Origin: Dactylorhiza incarnata
Taxonomy: Eukaryota; Streptophyta; Magnoliopsida; Asparagales; Orchidaceae
Direction of reading: 5' to 3'
DNA length: 64,000 bases
NCBI GenBank assembly: GCA_033032865.1
Contig: JAWHQI010000121.1
Coordinates: 2,108,001 to 2,172,000 of the forward strand
The first letter of the stretch is position 1. Each line of letters begins with the position of its first letter. Shown here one piece after another: positions 23,659-33,266 of the stretch. The position numbers and the translations under genes are program-made. Below the pieces are notes generated by a model. It saw only the letters and a program-made list of their open reading frames with translations. It was not told the origin of the DNA and did not search any database.

Positions 23659-23842
23659 GAAGGGGAGCCTTGGCGCACCGGTTAAGGTGTCGCTGTGTGA
23701 CCTTAAGGTCACGGGTTCGAGTCCTGGAAGCAGACTCTTGCAAAAATGCAAGGTAAGGTTTGCCTACATTTCACCCATGTGGTGGGACCCTTCGTCGGAC
23801 CCTCGCTACACGGAGATGTTTTGTGCACCGGGCTGCCCTTTT
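23659..23842 (+). mobile_element. tRNA-derived SINE, Au-like (184 bp)
   Basis: The body has a pol III A-box-like TGGCGCACCGG (23671-23681) and a B box GGTTCGAGTCC (23714-23724). CTCTTGCAAAAATGCAAGGT follows, and the end is CACCGGGCTGCCCTTTT, all features of the plant Au SINE family. A perfect 16 bp direct repeat, ATTAAGTAGTTATAAT, flanks it at 23643-23658 and 23843-23858. It is complete and fairly young. It is not a tRNA gene, because no cloverleaf forms around the boxes. Confidence 0.93.
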
Positions 23843-23858
23843 ATTAAGTAGTTATAAT

Positions 23859-24488
23859 ATTAGTCTTGATAATGACAATCTTTAAATGAAATAATATCTC
23901 TCTTTTATGTTTCCGATATTCCTTAGATTTATTCTTGATTTCATATGTCTATGTATGATTTCATATCTGTTTTTGTTGGTTAGCCGAGAGGCTCGTGTAC
24001 GAATTGATCGCTCAAAGATAAAGAAAGTTGAACGCATGTCTCGAGAGAGGATGACATGATTCTTCCGGTTTGCAAGATTCACCTCGATAAAGCGAGTAAT
24101 CTCAGTTGAACACAACCCTCAAGAGAGGTACGTTCATATTTTGAGAATCTCCACGGTCAAAGCTAGTTTAGAGATTTATAAATCATTTCTTCTATTTCAT
24201 TCAAAGTTTGTTTTGTTCAAGTTTAGTTTTCTTATTTTAGTTTAATTATAATTTATCTTAAGTTTTATCCGATAAAATAATAGTTAGTTTCTCGAAGTAG
24301 GATTACTCGACAGGCCCCAGGATTTATACGACCTTGATATTTTAACGATAGGTATGCTTGCCTTTATCGTTTATAGATTTAGAAAAACATCAATTTTCTC
24401 ATCAAAAATAAAATTCAGGTATGGAGAAAACTTACTTTGAGAACCTCAAATATTTTCAGGAATAAACTCAAGAAATCATGCTTACCAT
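23859..24488. other. 3' flank of the permease gene
   Basis: T-rich sequence between the SINE and the stop codon of the permease gene. The 3' untranslated region of that gene must begin here, but I cannot place a poly(A) site with confidence. No other feature is seen. Confidence 0.4.
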
Positions 24489-24582
24489 CTAATGCCAAAA
24501 TCCCAGTGTGACGGCAATAACAAATAGTAATGCCAGAACCAAATTACCACCAGGAAGCAAATCACTTCTAGATATGGCAGAT
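24489..24582 (-). CDS. Tyrosine/tryptophan permease, exon 2 (C-terminus)
   Basis: This short exon encodes the last 30 residues, including DLLPGGN and the terminal VTLGFWH before a TAG stop. PGG followed by a final hydrophobic helix and a GxWH end is the usual C-terminus of plant TyrP-like permeases, and it is absent from the long exon. The acceptor GTGTGCAG|A follows a pyrimidine-rich stretch. Joined to exon 1 it completes an AG|A codon, so phase and frame agree. A second acceptor 12 bases further in (ATATCTAG|A) is also in frame and would drop four residues. Confidence 0.82.
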
Positions 24583-24586
24583 CTGC

Positions 24587-25316
24587 ACACGATTAGAAGA
24601 AAATCTATGAGCATCGATCGATAAACAATTTAGCGAAGATAAACAAAGTTGCCATCAATATAAATGAAATGAGATATTCTTTGTTTTTGAAAATGTTGAA
24701 TTTCCCCTACTAAACTATTTGCAAGGGAAGCTTTGGCGCCCAAAACTCCACCTAGGACCCCTTTTGGGCAGAAGTGATAAATGTCGCAGACAGACGGAAC
24801 ACTGGTCCGCCACCCACAGTCTGATCCACGGGTTTTCCAAGAATTTTCAGCTAGAGCGTTCTGTAGAATGCCAAACTGCGGGACAGCCAAACAGCCATAG
24901 TCACGTGTCAGTATTATGACGGATACAGAGGCAAACTCGCCCTCTCAAATGGGGTCAATAAGACATTAGCTTTAGATGTTCGGTGACAAAAGACAAATTG
25001 AACAGCATGATTATAACGGATACTTCTATGACACACATATTTGAATCATTGATGCCTTCACATGCTCTTTACGCCATTGGTTTTTTTAAATGTTTTCAGA
25101 ACCGAACCCGACTTGCTAGACGGACCATGAACTGAATTCCCAGTCGGTCTAATGCAACTTACAACTTGCCTGACTGAGCAGCGTGGTAAGACGGCTGGAC
25201 CAGCAAACCAACCCCAATTTCAAGTATGTGTAAAAAAAAATTGAGTTTGACAAGCCCATTTGAGTCTATCCCATTAAAAGCCCAAATAGGGCATGACCTG
25301 GCATGATGCCCAGCCT
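24587..25316. other. Intron sequence without recognised features
   Basis: Single-copy-looking sequence of the permease intron. Short open frames on both strands have no family motif. Confidence 0.4.
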
Positions 25317-25731
25317 GGAAGGAAATTTTTTGGGTCCGGGCCCGTCTCCAGACTTGGAGACGGGGCCGAAGCGATGCTGGCATGCTGCCACGTGGACTTC
25401 TTACGATCAAAGTTAGACTTCCTACGATCACTTTTATAACATTGCGATCAATTATGTAAAACCTTGCGATCATATTATAATCTTCCTGCGATCAAAGTTG
25501 GACTTCATGTGATCAGTTGTGTAACCTTTCGATCAAATTATGTAAACTTTGCGATCATATTATAAACTTCCTGCGATCAAAGTTATACTTCATGTGATCA
25601 ATTTTGTAACTTTGCGATCAGATTATGTAAACTTTGCGATCAGATTATAAACTTTACGCCACGTTGCAGCATCGCAGCTGCCTTGTCTCCAAATCTGGAA
25701 ACGGGGCCCGGACACACAAAAATTTCGCCCC
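25317..25731. mobile_element. Mutator-like MITE with about 70 bp terminal inverted repeats
   Basis: Left end GAAATTTTTTGGGTCCGGG (25322 onward) pairs with the reverse complement of the right end near 25726 (GAAATTTTTGTGTGTCCGGG). The pairing continues through CCCGTYTCCAGAYTTGGAGAC and GCGATGCTG to about 25395/25657. Each arm has its own small palindrome around CCAGAYTTGG. The long arms suggest a Mutator-type MITE. A clean 9 bp TSD was not found, so the exact ends are approximate. Confidence 0.62.
25400..25660. repeat. GCGATCA minisatellite inside the MITE
   Basis: About eleven units of roughly 20-24 bp built on GCGATCA followed by A/T-rich spacers (AATTATGTAAACTTTGCGAT, ATTATAAACTTCCTGCGAT). 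Units alternate in two or three types, giving a longer period near 95 bp. It fills the space between the terminal inverted repeats. Confidence 0.75.
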
Positions 25732-25739
25732 GGCATGGC

Positions 25740-26675
25740 AGCTGAGCGCCTGATAAATTTATTGTTAGGCGGCGCCCAACAAGGGCCAGTTTGGTCAGGT
25801 ATGGCCCAGCCATGCAGGCTCTAGCAAACCCCCTTTGAGTGACAGGCCTAGAACTAGTAAAAGCAAGGCCAATGCTTGAGCCTGAAGCTTTAAAAGTGCA
25901 TGCCTAGGACTGGACTTGACCTGCCAGGCTTAATTTATATAACTATTTTCAGGGATCTGGGCCATATTTACACGATTAATTTTATGAATTAGTGGTCATA
26001 ATGGAGAACAAGCCCTAGCTTTAGTGTACATATAGCATATATTGACTTTATAGTGTCATGCAAACTCTATATAGTCCTAGTTTGAACTAATTATATGAAG
26101 TTCTCTTCAGTATAAGGTATAGATGTTGTTTACATATTTCAAAGTAGCACTTACTAATAAATTCATTTCATATAATTAAAGGTTCTCTTCAGTATTAGGT
26201 TAGGTGTTGTGTAGCTCAAAGCTAGAGTGGTTTGTATTAGTTAGTGTATAACTCAATCCGTTTTCCTAAAGACCTCCGCATTAGACCTCAAGCGGAGGGG
26301 AAATCGGGAAGGTTGGTCTCTTTGACAACTTCCGACATCAAATAACCAATTTTTGCATGATAACTCGACACAATATCTCGAAAGTAAAATAGCCAGTAGT
26401 AGTACTAGGAAAAGAAGTGTTCGGATGGTAAAGAAGTGTTCTAGAGTCATGAGATCTTCATCTCAGGTTCCAATTTTTTGTGAGTCATCTTCTTCTTTGT
26501 AACTTGTACTCAGAAGCAAGTGATTAATACATACTTCCGTTGTTGCATTCATGAGATCTTCATCTCAGATGCTATTTTATTGGTCATGCGAACACTTTGT
26601 TTGCCATTTGTTGTTTCTTTTTCATGCTCGTGATGTCCTTTATTTGTCCATCGAGGTGTTGGATTTGCTTACTAC
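25740..26675. other. Intron sequence without recognised features
   Basis: No coding motif, element end or RNA gene was identified. A short imperfect direct repeat around GGTTCTCTTCAGTATTAGGT and TTCTCTTCAGTATAAGGT (26.1-26.2 kb) is the only structure noted. Confidence 0.4.
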
Positions 26676-26683
26676 ACCCCACC

Positions 26684-27529
26684 CAATGTTTTAAATGTCC
26701 TCTGACTTATCTGACATGTCGGCCGATACACGGATACATAGGTTTTGACGACAAAATGACTTTTTTTCTTGAAAATTTAGTTTGTCCTTCAATAAAATAT
26801 TAGTTTGTCCTTCAATAAAATATTAGTCGATACTTCTAAACTTTCCGATATATCGACAGACATGATTCTTGAAAACATCTTCACTATTTTATTTTATGTT
26901 ATATTAACAATATATAGTCTTAAATCACCTTTATGTATCGCATTATATATGTTCAGATCGATTAGGCTTATTATTTCATTTTCTTTCATAGGTGTTAGTG
27001 CTACAATCAAGTTTGTATAATCATTTCACATTATACATTTACTATTAAACAAAACATTAAAACATTCGACACGGTATTAATTAATGATTTTGATGCTTTT
27101 AACACAATTTTATTAAGCATAAGAAGAAATATTACCAATCAGTAACATTTAATTTTAATATCTTCGTTATTTGTTATAAAAAAGTGGTGTTATCTAAATA
27201 AAATTATCAACAATATTAAAATTATTTTACAATTTATCTATTTTGTACTTGTTATGGATACTTGGTAGTAGTGATAGCCATAGTGTATTACTAATATTTT
27301 ATTGTGGATACTCTTTGACTTTATTTTGGGATACACATGACTCATTGTTTGTCTACATATTATGTTATTTTTTTACTTTTAAAACATATAAGTATGACCA
27401 TATATATTTTTATTTATGAGATATGAAAAAGCAATTTCTTAAAATATCGCCGACATGTCACCCACATCCGACAACCAACATTTTAAAACTCGATTTGACA
27501 TGTCGTCAACATCCAATATTTACAACCTA
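26684..27529. mobile_element. hAT-like non-autonomous element, copy 2 (846 bp)
   Basis: A perfect 8 bp TSD, ACCCCACC, lies at 26676-26683 and 27530-27537. The ends resemble copy 1: CAATGTTTTAAATGTC on the left, and CTAGGTTGTAAATATTGG as the reverse complement of the right end. Subterminal ACATGTCGGCCGATA and GACATGTCGTCAACATCC motifs are shared with 14626-15290. It has no coding capacity. Two copies with independent 8 bp TSDs establish the family. Confidence 0.8.
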
Positions 27530-27537
27530 GACCCCAC

Positions 27538-28296
27538 CAATATATATTACATTCATATAAGAAGTTATCGCCTTTTCACCTTTCAGGCCCCGAGAGGTTT
27601 TTAGCTAAAATACTCCATCGGAGCCTCGAGGGATGTTTAGGTAATTCCAGTTTTCCAATTTTAGTTCAATATCTTTAGGATATTGTTGTTATAAATAAAA
27701 CCTCATTAAGGGATTAGATAAGGATCATAGAAGAAATATAGGATTCCCTCTTCTTTTCTGGGAATGATTACTAAAATTGAATTTCAGCCTTTCCATAGTC
27801 GTTAATCTTCTTGCTCATCTTCATGATAGATGTTATTCTTTTGTACGTGTGCAAGAGAGTGGGAGAGAGATATTGGTGAGAGCACTAAAGAAAATTGGGG
27901 CATTCGTTGCAAAAATCACATTCATATGACAAAATCAACCAAGACATGAGTGTATGCAAGGCTTAGATACATATGCAAGGCCTAGCTTAGGTTCCGACTC
28001 TCCTGGGTCAAATCCTTGCAAGAGGAAAAGGATATCTTACTGATTGAAAAGTACCTATTGCAATCGGAAAAAAGTAACACCATTTGACTTCCCTATCAAT
28101 CTCTCATGCGCTTAGTTTAAGAGTAACTTCTAAATGCAATTCTAGTGGTAATCTTTTGTGCTCCTGATTTTCTTACATATCAATTTCAATCAATATTTTT
28201 CATCATCTTCAATATTGATACATCTAAACTATTCGGGTTGCCTATCATAACTATGATTCATTTGATATTAGTTCAATTTTAACTAAATTTCCTATA
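27538..28296. other. Intron sequence without recognised features
   Basis: No coding motif or element end was found between the hAT-like element and the TSD of copia element F. Confidence 0.4.
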
Positions 28297-28301
28297 CTTT
28301 A

Positions 28302-28486
28302 TGTAGAGAAATGGTATAAACCTTGCATATACTTCTTGAATAATTAATTACATGTATGAGTACAAATATATAGGGAGAGAAGGAGGCAAGATACTCCAAT
28401 CTCAAGATGTGGGACTAAACAAGAAAAGTTACAATGGGCTCCTAAATGGGCTCTTTACATGGGCTTTTTACATTTCTTCTCTAACA
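28302..28486 (-). repeat. 3' LTR of element F (185 bp)
   Basis: TG...CA ends; it starts TGTTAGAGAAGAAATG on the minus strand right after the purine tract. It contains CCCTATATATTTGTAC as a probable TATA region and has one mismatch to the 5' LTR. Confidence 0.95.
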
Positions 28487-31400
28487 CTCCCCCGCAAGCT
28501 GGAGCATACAAATCGTAGGCACCCAGCTTGGATAAGAAATGGAGATACAGTGGCCGAGGAAGTGCTTTTGTCAGGATGTCCGCAGTCTGTTTAGCAGCAG
28601 GAACATGCTCCAACTCTATCTTCTTTGATTGCACCTTTTCCCTGATGAAATGACAGTCAACCTCAATATGCTTTGTTCGCTCATGGAAAACAGGATTATT
28701 GGCGATATGGATTGCAGCCTGACTGTCACACCGAAGAGTTGCCGGAGAAGAAAGTCTAACACCCAAGTCACCTAGAAGACTCTCAAGCCAGGTTAATTCT
28801 GACACAACAGCAGCCATAGCCCTATATTCTGACTCAGTCGAGGAGCGAGCAACCACAGACTGTTTCTTGCTCCGCCAGGTTATGAGGTGTCCACCAAAGT
28901 AAGTGCAAAAGCCAGTCGTGGAACGCCTATCATCAGGAGACCCGGCATAGTCCGCGTCCGAGTAGGCAAGAAGAGATGGTGAGTTGGATGGTTTGTAGAC
29001 AAGGCCTTGTCCCGGAGCGGTCTTTAGATATCGGAGAATACGCTCAACAGCTTGAAGGTGAGAAGTGCGCGGAGCATGCATGAAGCGGCTTACAACACCG
29101 ACAGCAAACGAGATATCAGGTCTAGTAACCGTTAGGTAGATCAGCTTCCCAACCAATCGTCGGTAGTATTCTGGATTCTCAAGTAGTTGATCAGAATCAG
29201 AACCAGCAGCACATAACTTTTGATTAGCATCCATAGGAGTATCCGCAGGTTTGCACCCGGAGTATCCTGCTTCATGAAGTAAGTCGATGCAGTATTTCCG
29301 TTGGGACATAACCAACCCATCGGGTCGTCGAGCAACTTCAATCCCAAGGAAGTATCTAAGATTGCCAAGGTCCTTGGTCTGGAAAGCCGAGCTCAGATGT
29401 TTCTTGAGTTGTTGTATCCCAGAGAGATCATCGCCGGTGATTAGGATATCATCAACGTACACAAGAAGGATCACAGTGCCAGTTGGGCCATGCTTGGTGA
29501 ATAGAGAGAAGTCGGCGGAGCTCCGAGTAAAGCCGAGAGCCAAGAGAACCTTGCAGAACTTATCAAACCAAGCTCGCGGAGATTGTTTGAGACCATAAAG
29601 AGCCCTGAGAAGGCGGCAGACACGAACTGGACGAGACTCCCCCGTGGTCTCAAACCCGGGAGGTTGGATCATATAGACAAGTTCCTTCAGATCTCCGTTG
29701 AGAAATGCATTCTTAATATCTAGCTGAATAAGAGGCCAGCGTCGGTGCACAACGACGGAGATAACAACACGAACAGTGTTTAGTTTGGCTGCTGGAGAGA
29801 AGGTTTCCTCATAATCCAACCCTTGTTGCTGAGTGAAGCCCCGGGCCACGAGACGAGCCTTGAGGCGATCGACCGTCCCGTTGGCATTCTGCTTGACTGT
29901 GAAGACCCATTTACAACTAACACAATGTTGATCAGGAGGAAGCGGGACCAGTTCCCAAGTCTGATTAGCCCAGAGGGCATTCATCTCCTCTTCCATAGCC
30001 GCCCGCAACCCTGGGTGCTGAAGCGCCTCCTGCACAGAGTTAGGAATAGAAATGGAGGAAAGAGAAGTAGCAAATTGGCGAAGATCCGGAGAAAGGCGGT
30101 GAAGAGAGACAGAGTGTGTCATTGGATGTGCAGTAGAGGAAGAAGTCGGATCAGCAGGCCGCGAGTCATCATCAGAGGAGGGCACCTCCCGTAGGGCAGT
30201 GGAGGACAGAGGACGTCGAGCGTACACACGAGTGATAGGTGGTTTCTGGGAGGGAGGTAGAAGAGGGATGGGAGAGACTGGTATGGAGGAGACGGGCGGG
30301 GAGGAAACGGGCGTTGGAGAGAGCGGAGGAAGGGGTGAACTAACCGGAATAACAGGACGCGGAAGAGGAGGCAGAGGAAGAGGACAGTCCGCTGGTTGGG
30401 AAAAATAGGGTTGATCTTCGAGGAAGGTAACATCAGCAGTCGTAAGAAGCTTGCGATCCTGGGGAGAGAAGCAGAGATAGCCCTTCTGAGTCCGGGAGTA
30501 GCCAACAAACATATATTTGGTGGCACGTGGAGCAAGTTTGTCAGAAGACGGACCAAGGCGATGAGCGTAGCATACGCAGCCAAACACGCGAGGAGCGATG
30601 GAGAACGGAGTCGTAGAAGGAAAAAGGAGACTGAAGGGAGATGCAAAGTTGAGACGAGAAGAAGGCATGCGGTTGATGAGAGTGCAGGCGGTGGAGACCG
30701 CGAAATTCCAATATTGTTTGGGGACGTTCATTTGGAGCATGAGAGAGCGGGTGACCTCAAGCAGGTGACGATTCTTGCGTTCAGCAACGCCATTCTGTTG
30801 GGGGGTATATGGACAAGAGGTTTGATGAATTATCCCAAACTCAGCACATAGGTGAGTGACTGTATGACCAGTATATTCGCGGGCATTGTCGGTACGGAGA
30901 GTTTTAAGAGTAGTAGAAAATTGGTTGCGAGTTTCGATGATGAAGTTCCGAAGAACACCAGGCAATTCAGAGCGGTCACGAAGGAGGTACAACCATGTCA
31001 CCCGTGAGTAGTCATCAACGAAGGTAACAAAGTAACGATAGCCAAAAACACTGGCGATTTTGTAGGGACCCCAAATATCAGAGTGAACCAAATCAAGGGG
31101 AGCAGCACTGCGAGTGGGATGGGGGGTGAACGTAGAACGATGATGTTTGGCATAGATACACGACTCACAGGTAAACTCATGGAGAGAGACGTCGGGAAGA
31201 GCTTTGCGGAGTATTTGTAGAGGAGCGTGACCAAGACGACGGTGCCACTCAATAGTGCTGATAGAGGAGAGAAGAACGGTGGGAGAGGTATCGAGGAGAT
31301 AGAGTCCGTGCGAAAGATGCCCTTTGCAGATGATGCGTCGCGTCTGTCGATCCTGCACAATACATGAAGTAGAGGTGAATGAGACAACAATCCAAATCTT

Positions 31401-31701
31401 GGGTGAGACGGCTAATAGATAAGAGATTGAAGGAGGAGCCCGGAACATGAAGAACCGAACGAAGAGTAAGTGAGGGTGACAGAGTGAGATCGGCAGAGCC
31501 AGCAACAGGAGTAGAAGCATCATTTGCCACATTAATGAACGGAGGATGTTCGGAGGCCAAGTATTGGGAAGATGCTTGCGAAGTAATGTGGTGGCTGGCC
31601 CCAGAATCCAGAATCCACGGAGAGCTATGAAGGAGGCAGGAGATACCACCACCAGAAATAGACACAACCGAGCCTGGGGACCGGGAAGGAGACAAAGCCA
31701 T
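28455..31701 (-). CDS. pol: Copia pol of element F (protease, integrase, RT, RNase H)
   Basis: The likely start is ATG 31701 (MALSPSRSPG). Protease has WILDSGASHHIT near 31.6 kb. A frameshift near 31.38 kb separates it from one long open frame that carries the rest. That frame has integrase zinc finger WHRRLGHAPL and CESCIYAKHH, core DLVHSDIWGPYK, FVDDYSR and TLRTDN, and TPQQNGVAERKNRHLLEVTR. RT follows (VDRLKARLVARGFTQQQGLD, QLDIKNAFLNGDL, LLVYVDDILITGDD), then RNase H (YSDADYAGSPDDRRSTTGF, CDSQAAIHIANN) and the end DILTKALPRPLY. The stop lies inside the LTR at 28455. The catalytic residues of integrase, RT and RNase H look intact. The frameshift could be a mutation or a programmed site; a mutation is more likely. 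Confidence 0.9.
28487..28500 (-). other. Polypurine tract of element F
   Basis: The minus strand reads AGCTTGCGGGGGAG directly before the 3' LTR, the usual site for plus-strand priming. Confidence 0.8.
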
Positions 31702-32909
31702 GGAAAAACAAGCACCAGGGAGTAACCAGCAGAGCAGAAGGCTTGGCGACCAGAAAGCAGCAGCCCGCACAGTCCGGTGGACTGAAGAGAAGCAAAGGGC
31801 GGACTGCAGGGAAGAGAGCAAGCCGGCAGGAAGGAGAGCTAGACCGCACGGTCACGGTGAGATCGCGCGAGTAGAGAGGAAGAGGAGACAGGCAGCGAGA
31901 AGGAAAAAAAAACTCGCTGCAAGAAGTAGAGGTAACGGGCAGAGAGAGAGCTCGCGCGAGAAGAGAAGAGGTCGCACGAGCCGAGAAAGAGAGCTCGCCG
32001 AGAAAGATTGAGTAGAGATAACGTGCAGAGCGCAGCGGAATGAGACAGAAGTCGCTGCGAGGAGAGGGAAGCGATCACCAGAAGGAAGGTCGCAGCGGTC
32101 AGCCGAGGAGGTCGCGGCGGACAAGAAGTATCAGTCCGCGAAGAGGCTGGCTGGAGGAGGCCGCACGCGCTTAGAGATTTTTTTTTCGGTGCGATCGCAG
32201 GAGGAGCAGCAGACTGCTGAGGAGGTCGCAGGAGCACAGAGATCGGCAGCGGGAGATCGGATGAGGAATGGCGGCTAGCAGGAGAGGCCGCCGGAGAAGC
32301 CGCACGGGGAGAGAGACCACTGGAGGCGCAGACCGCGCGAGGGAGCGGCGAGCAGACCGCAGGGCAGACCGAGCTCGGCAGAAGGCGCAGACCGTGCGGA
32401 GAGAGATCGCTGGAGAGCTCGCACGAGATCGCGGGAGGAGGCCGCTGGCGGGGGCTTGCAGAGCAGCGAGGAGCTTGCGCGAGCTGAAGGAACAGGGCTG
32501 CGGATAGACGACGCGAGCAGAGCACGATCGCTGAGAATAGGAGACCGCCGCGAGCTGCGAGCAGGAGGAAACAGCGAAGAGGACGTCGCTGGAGCTTGCT
32601 GGGAGGAAACCGCAGGCGGGAGCACGGGCCAGCGGGAGCTAGGAGCGATCTCAAGGAGCACTGTAGCGAACTCGATCAAGATCGAGCGATCAGAAGCAGC
32701 AGGTCGAACTCGATCGAGATCGAGTTTATAGAGGCAGCAATATTCCGAGGCAACAGTGTTCGAGTGGTCTCGAGCAGGAGACCGCTAAATCGAAGCTCGC
32801 GCGCTCTCGATTAGGAGACCACTAGAGCGAAAATTTCGGGGCGCGAATAACGAGGGCAGTCCAATGTTCGGAATGGAGCGGAGCGAAAAAAAGATTTAGA
32901 TGGACCGTC
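31702..32909 (-). other. Leader of element F; gag absent
   Basis: The 1.2 kb between primer site and protease is purine/GC-rich with AGACCGC, GAGCTCGC and CTCGCAGCGG type motifs, like the leader of element A. A 271-codon open frame (31839-32654, minus) is Ser/Ala/Leu/Arg-rich and low in complexity. It shows neither a gag core nor a zinc knuckle. In A the equivalent position is occupied by a roughly 1 kb gag gene, so F has lost it. Confidence 0.75.
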
Positions 32910-32921
32910 GCTCTGATACCA
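32910..32921 (-). other. Primer binding site of element F (initiator tRNA-Met)
   Basis: TGGTATCAGAGC on the minus strand, directly inside the 5' LTR; a perfect copia primer site. Confidence 0.95.
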
Positions 32922-33106
32922 TGTAGAGAAATGGTATAAACCTTGCATATACTTCTTGAATAATTAATTACATGTATGAGTACAAATATATAGGGAGAGA
33001 AGGAGGCAAGATACTCCAATCTCAAGATGTGGGACTAAACAAGAAAAGTTAGAATGGGCTCCTAAATGGGCTCTTTACATGGGCTTTTTACATTTCTTCT
33101 CTAACA
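32922..33106 (-). repeat. 5' LTR of element F (185 bp)
   Basis: Same length as the 3' copy and one base different. It is followed outward by the TSD copy CTTTA. Confidence 0.95.
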
Positions 33107-33266
33107 CTTTAATTAACATCTTACTAAGAAAATATTCAAGGAAGGGATTTAGCAATTTAATAATATTTCTGGCTTTAAAACTATGTCTTCGACAAAATAC
33201 GTAACAAGATGTATAACTAAAATTTTAAATTTTTCAGGAAAGAAATAAATAGTTAAGCGGTTATAC

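Larger units (their letters stand above)
28302..33106 (-). mobile_element. Ty1/copia element F, complete ends, no gag, very young
   Basis: Both LTRs are 185 bp (28302-28486 and 32922-33106) and differ at one position only (28432 C, 33052 G on the plus strand). The 5 bp TSD CTTTA lies at 28297-28301 and 33107-33111. Primer site and polypurine tract are intact. The interior has a long leader, then protease, integrase, RT and RNase H, but no gag. It sits in the permease intron in the gene's orientation. The near-identity of the LTRs implies recent insertion, so the missing Gag was presumably supplied by another element. Confidence 0.93.
24583..33266 (-). other. 8.7 kb intron of the permease gene, loaded with transposons
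   Basis: The intron is bounded by GT (33266-33265) and AG (24584-24583). It contains a Mutator-like MITE (25.3 kb), a hAT-like element (26.7 kb) and the 4.8 kb copia element F, all non-host. Without F the intron would be about 3.9 kb. F lies in the same orientation as the gene, so its LTR poly(A) signals could shorten the transcript. Confidence 0.78.

Noticed and set aside
23660..23760. A tRNA gene suggested by A and B boxes.
   Set aside because: No acceptor stem or anticodon arm forms; the 3' part and the 16 bp TSD identify a SINE.
28455..31701. An endogenous pararetrovirus as source of the RT sequences.
   Set aside because: Integrase precedes RT in every case where both are visible (E, F, C and D), with copia motifs, LTRs, tRNA-Met primer sites and 5 bp TSDs; no movement or coat protein motifs are present.
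31839..32654. A 271-codon open frame on the minus strand in the leader of element F, considered as a candidate gag.
   Set aside because: The composition is low-complexity Ser/Ala/Leu/Arg with no gag core and no zinc knuckle. It follows from the purine-rich repeat structure of the leader.
33149..33266. The last 39 codons of the permease open frame as the true C-terminus.
   Set aside because: After the donor ATAG|GTATAA the translation loses similarity to the family and lacks the PGG and GFWH end, which is found at 24489-24582 with matching splice phase.
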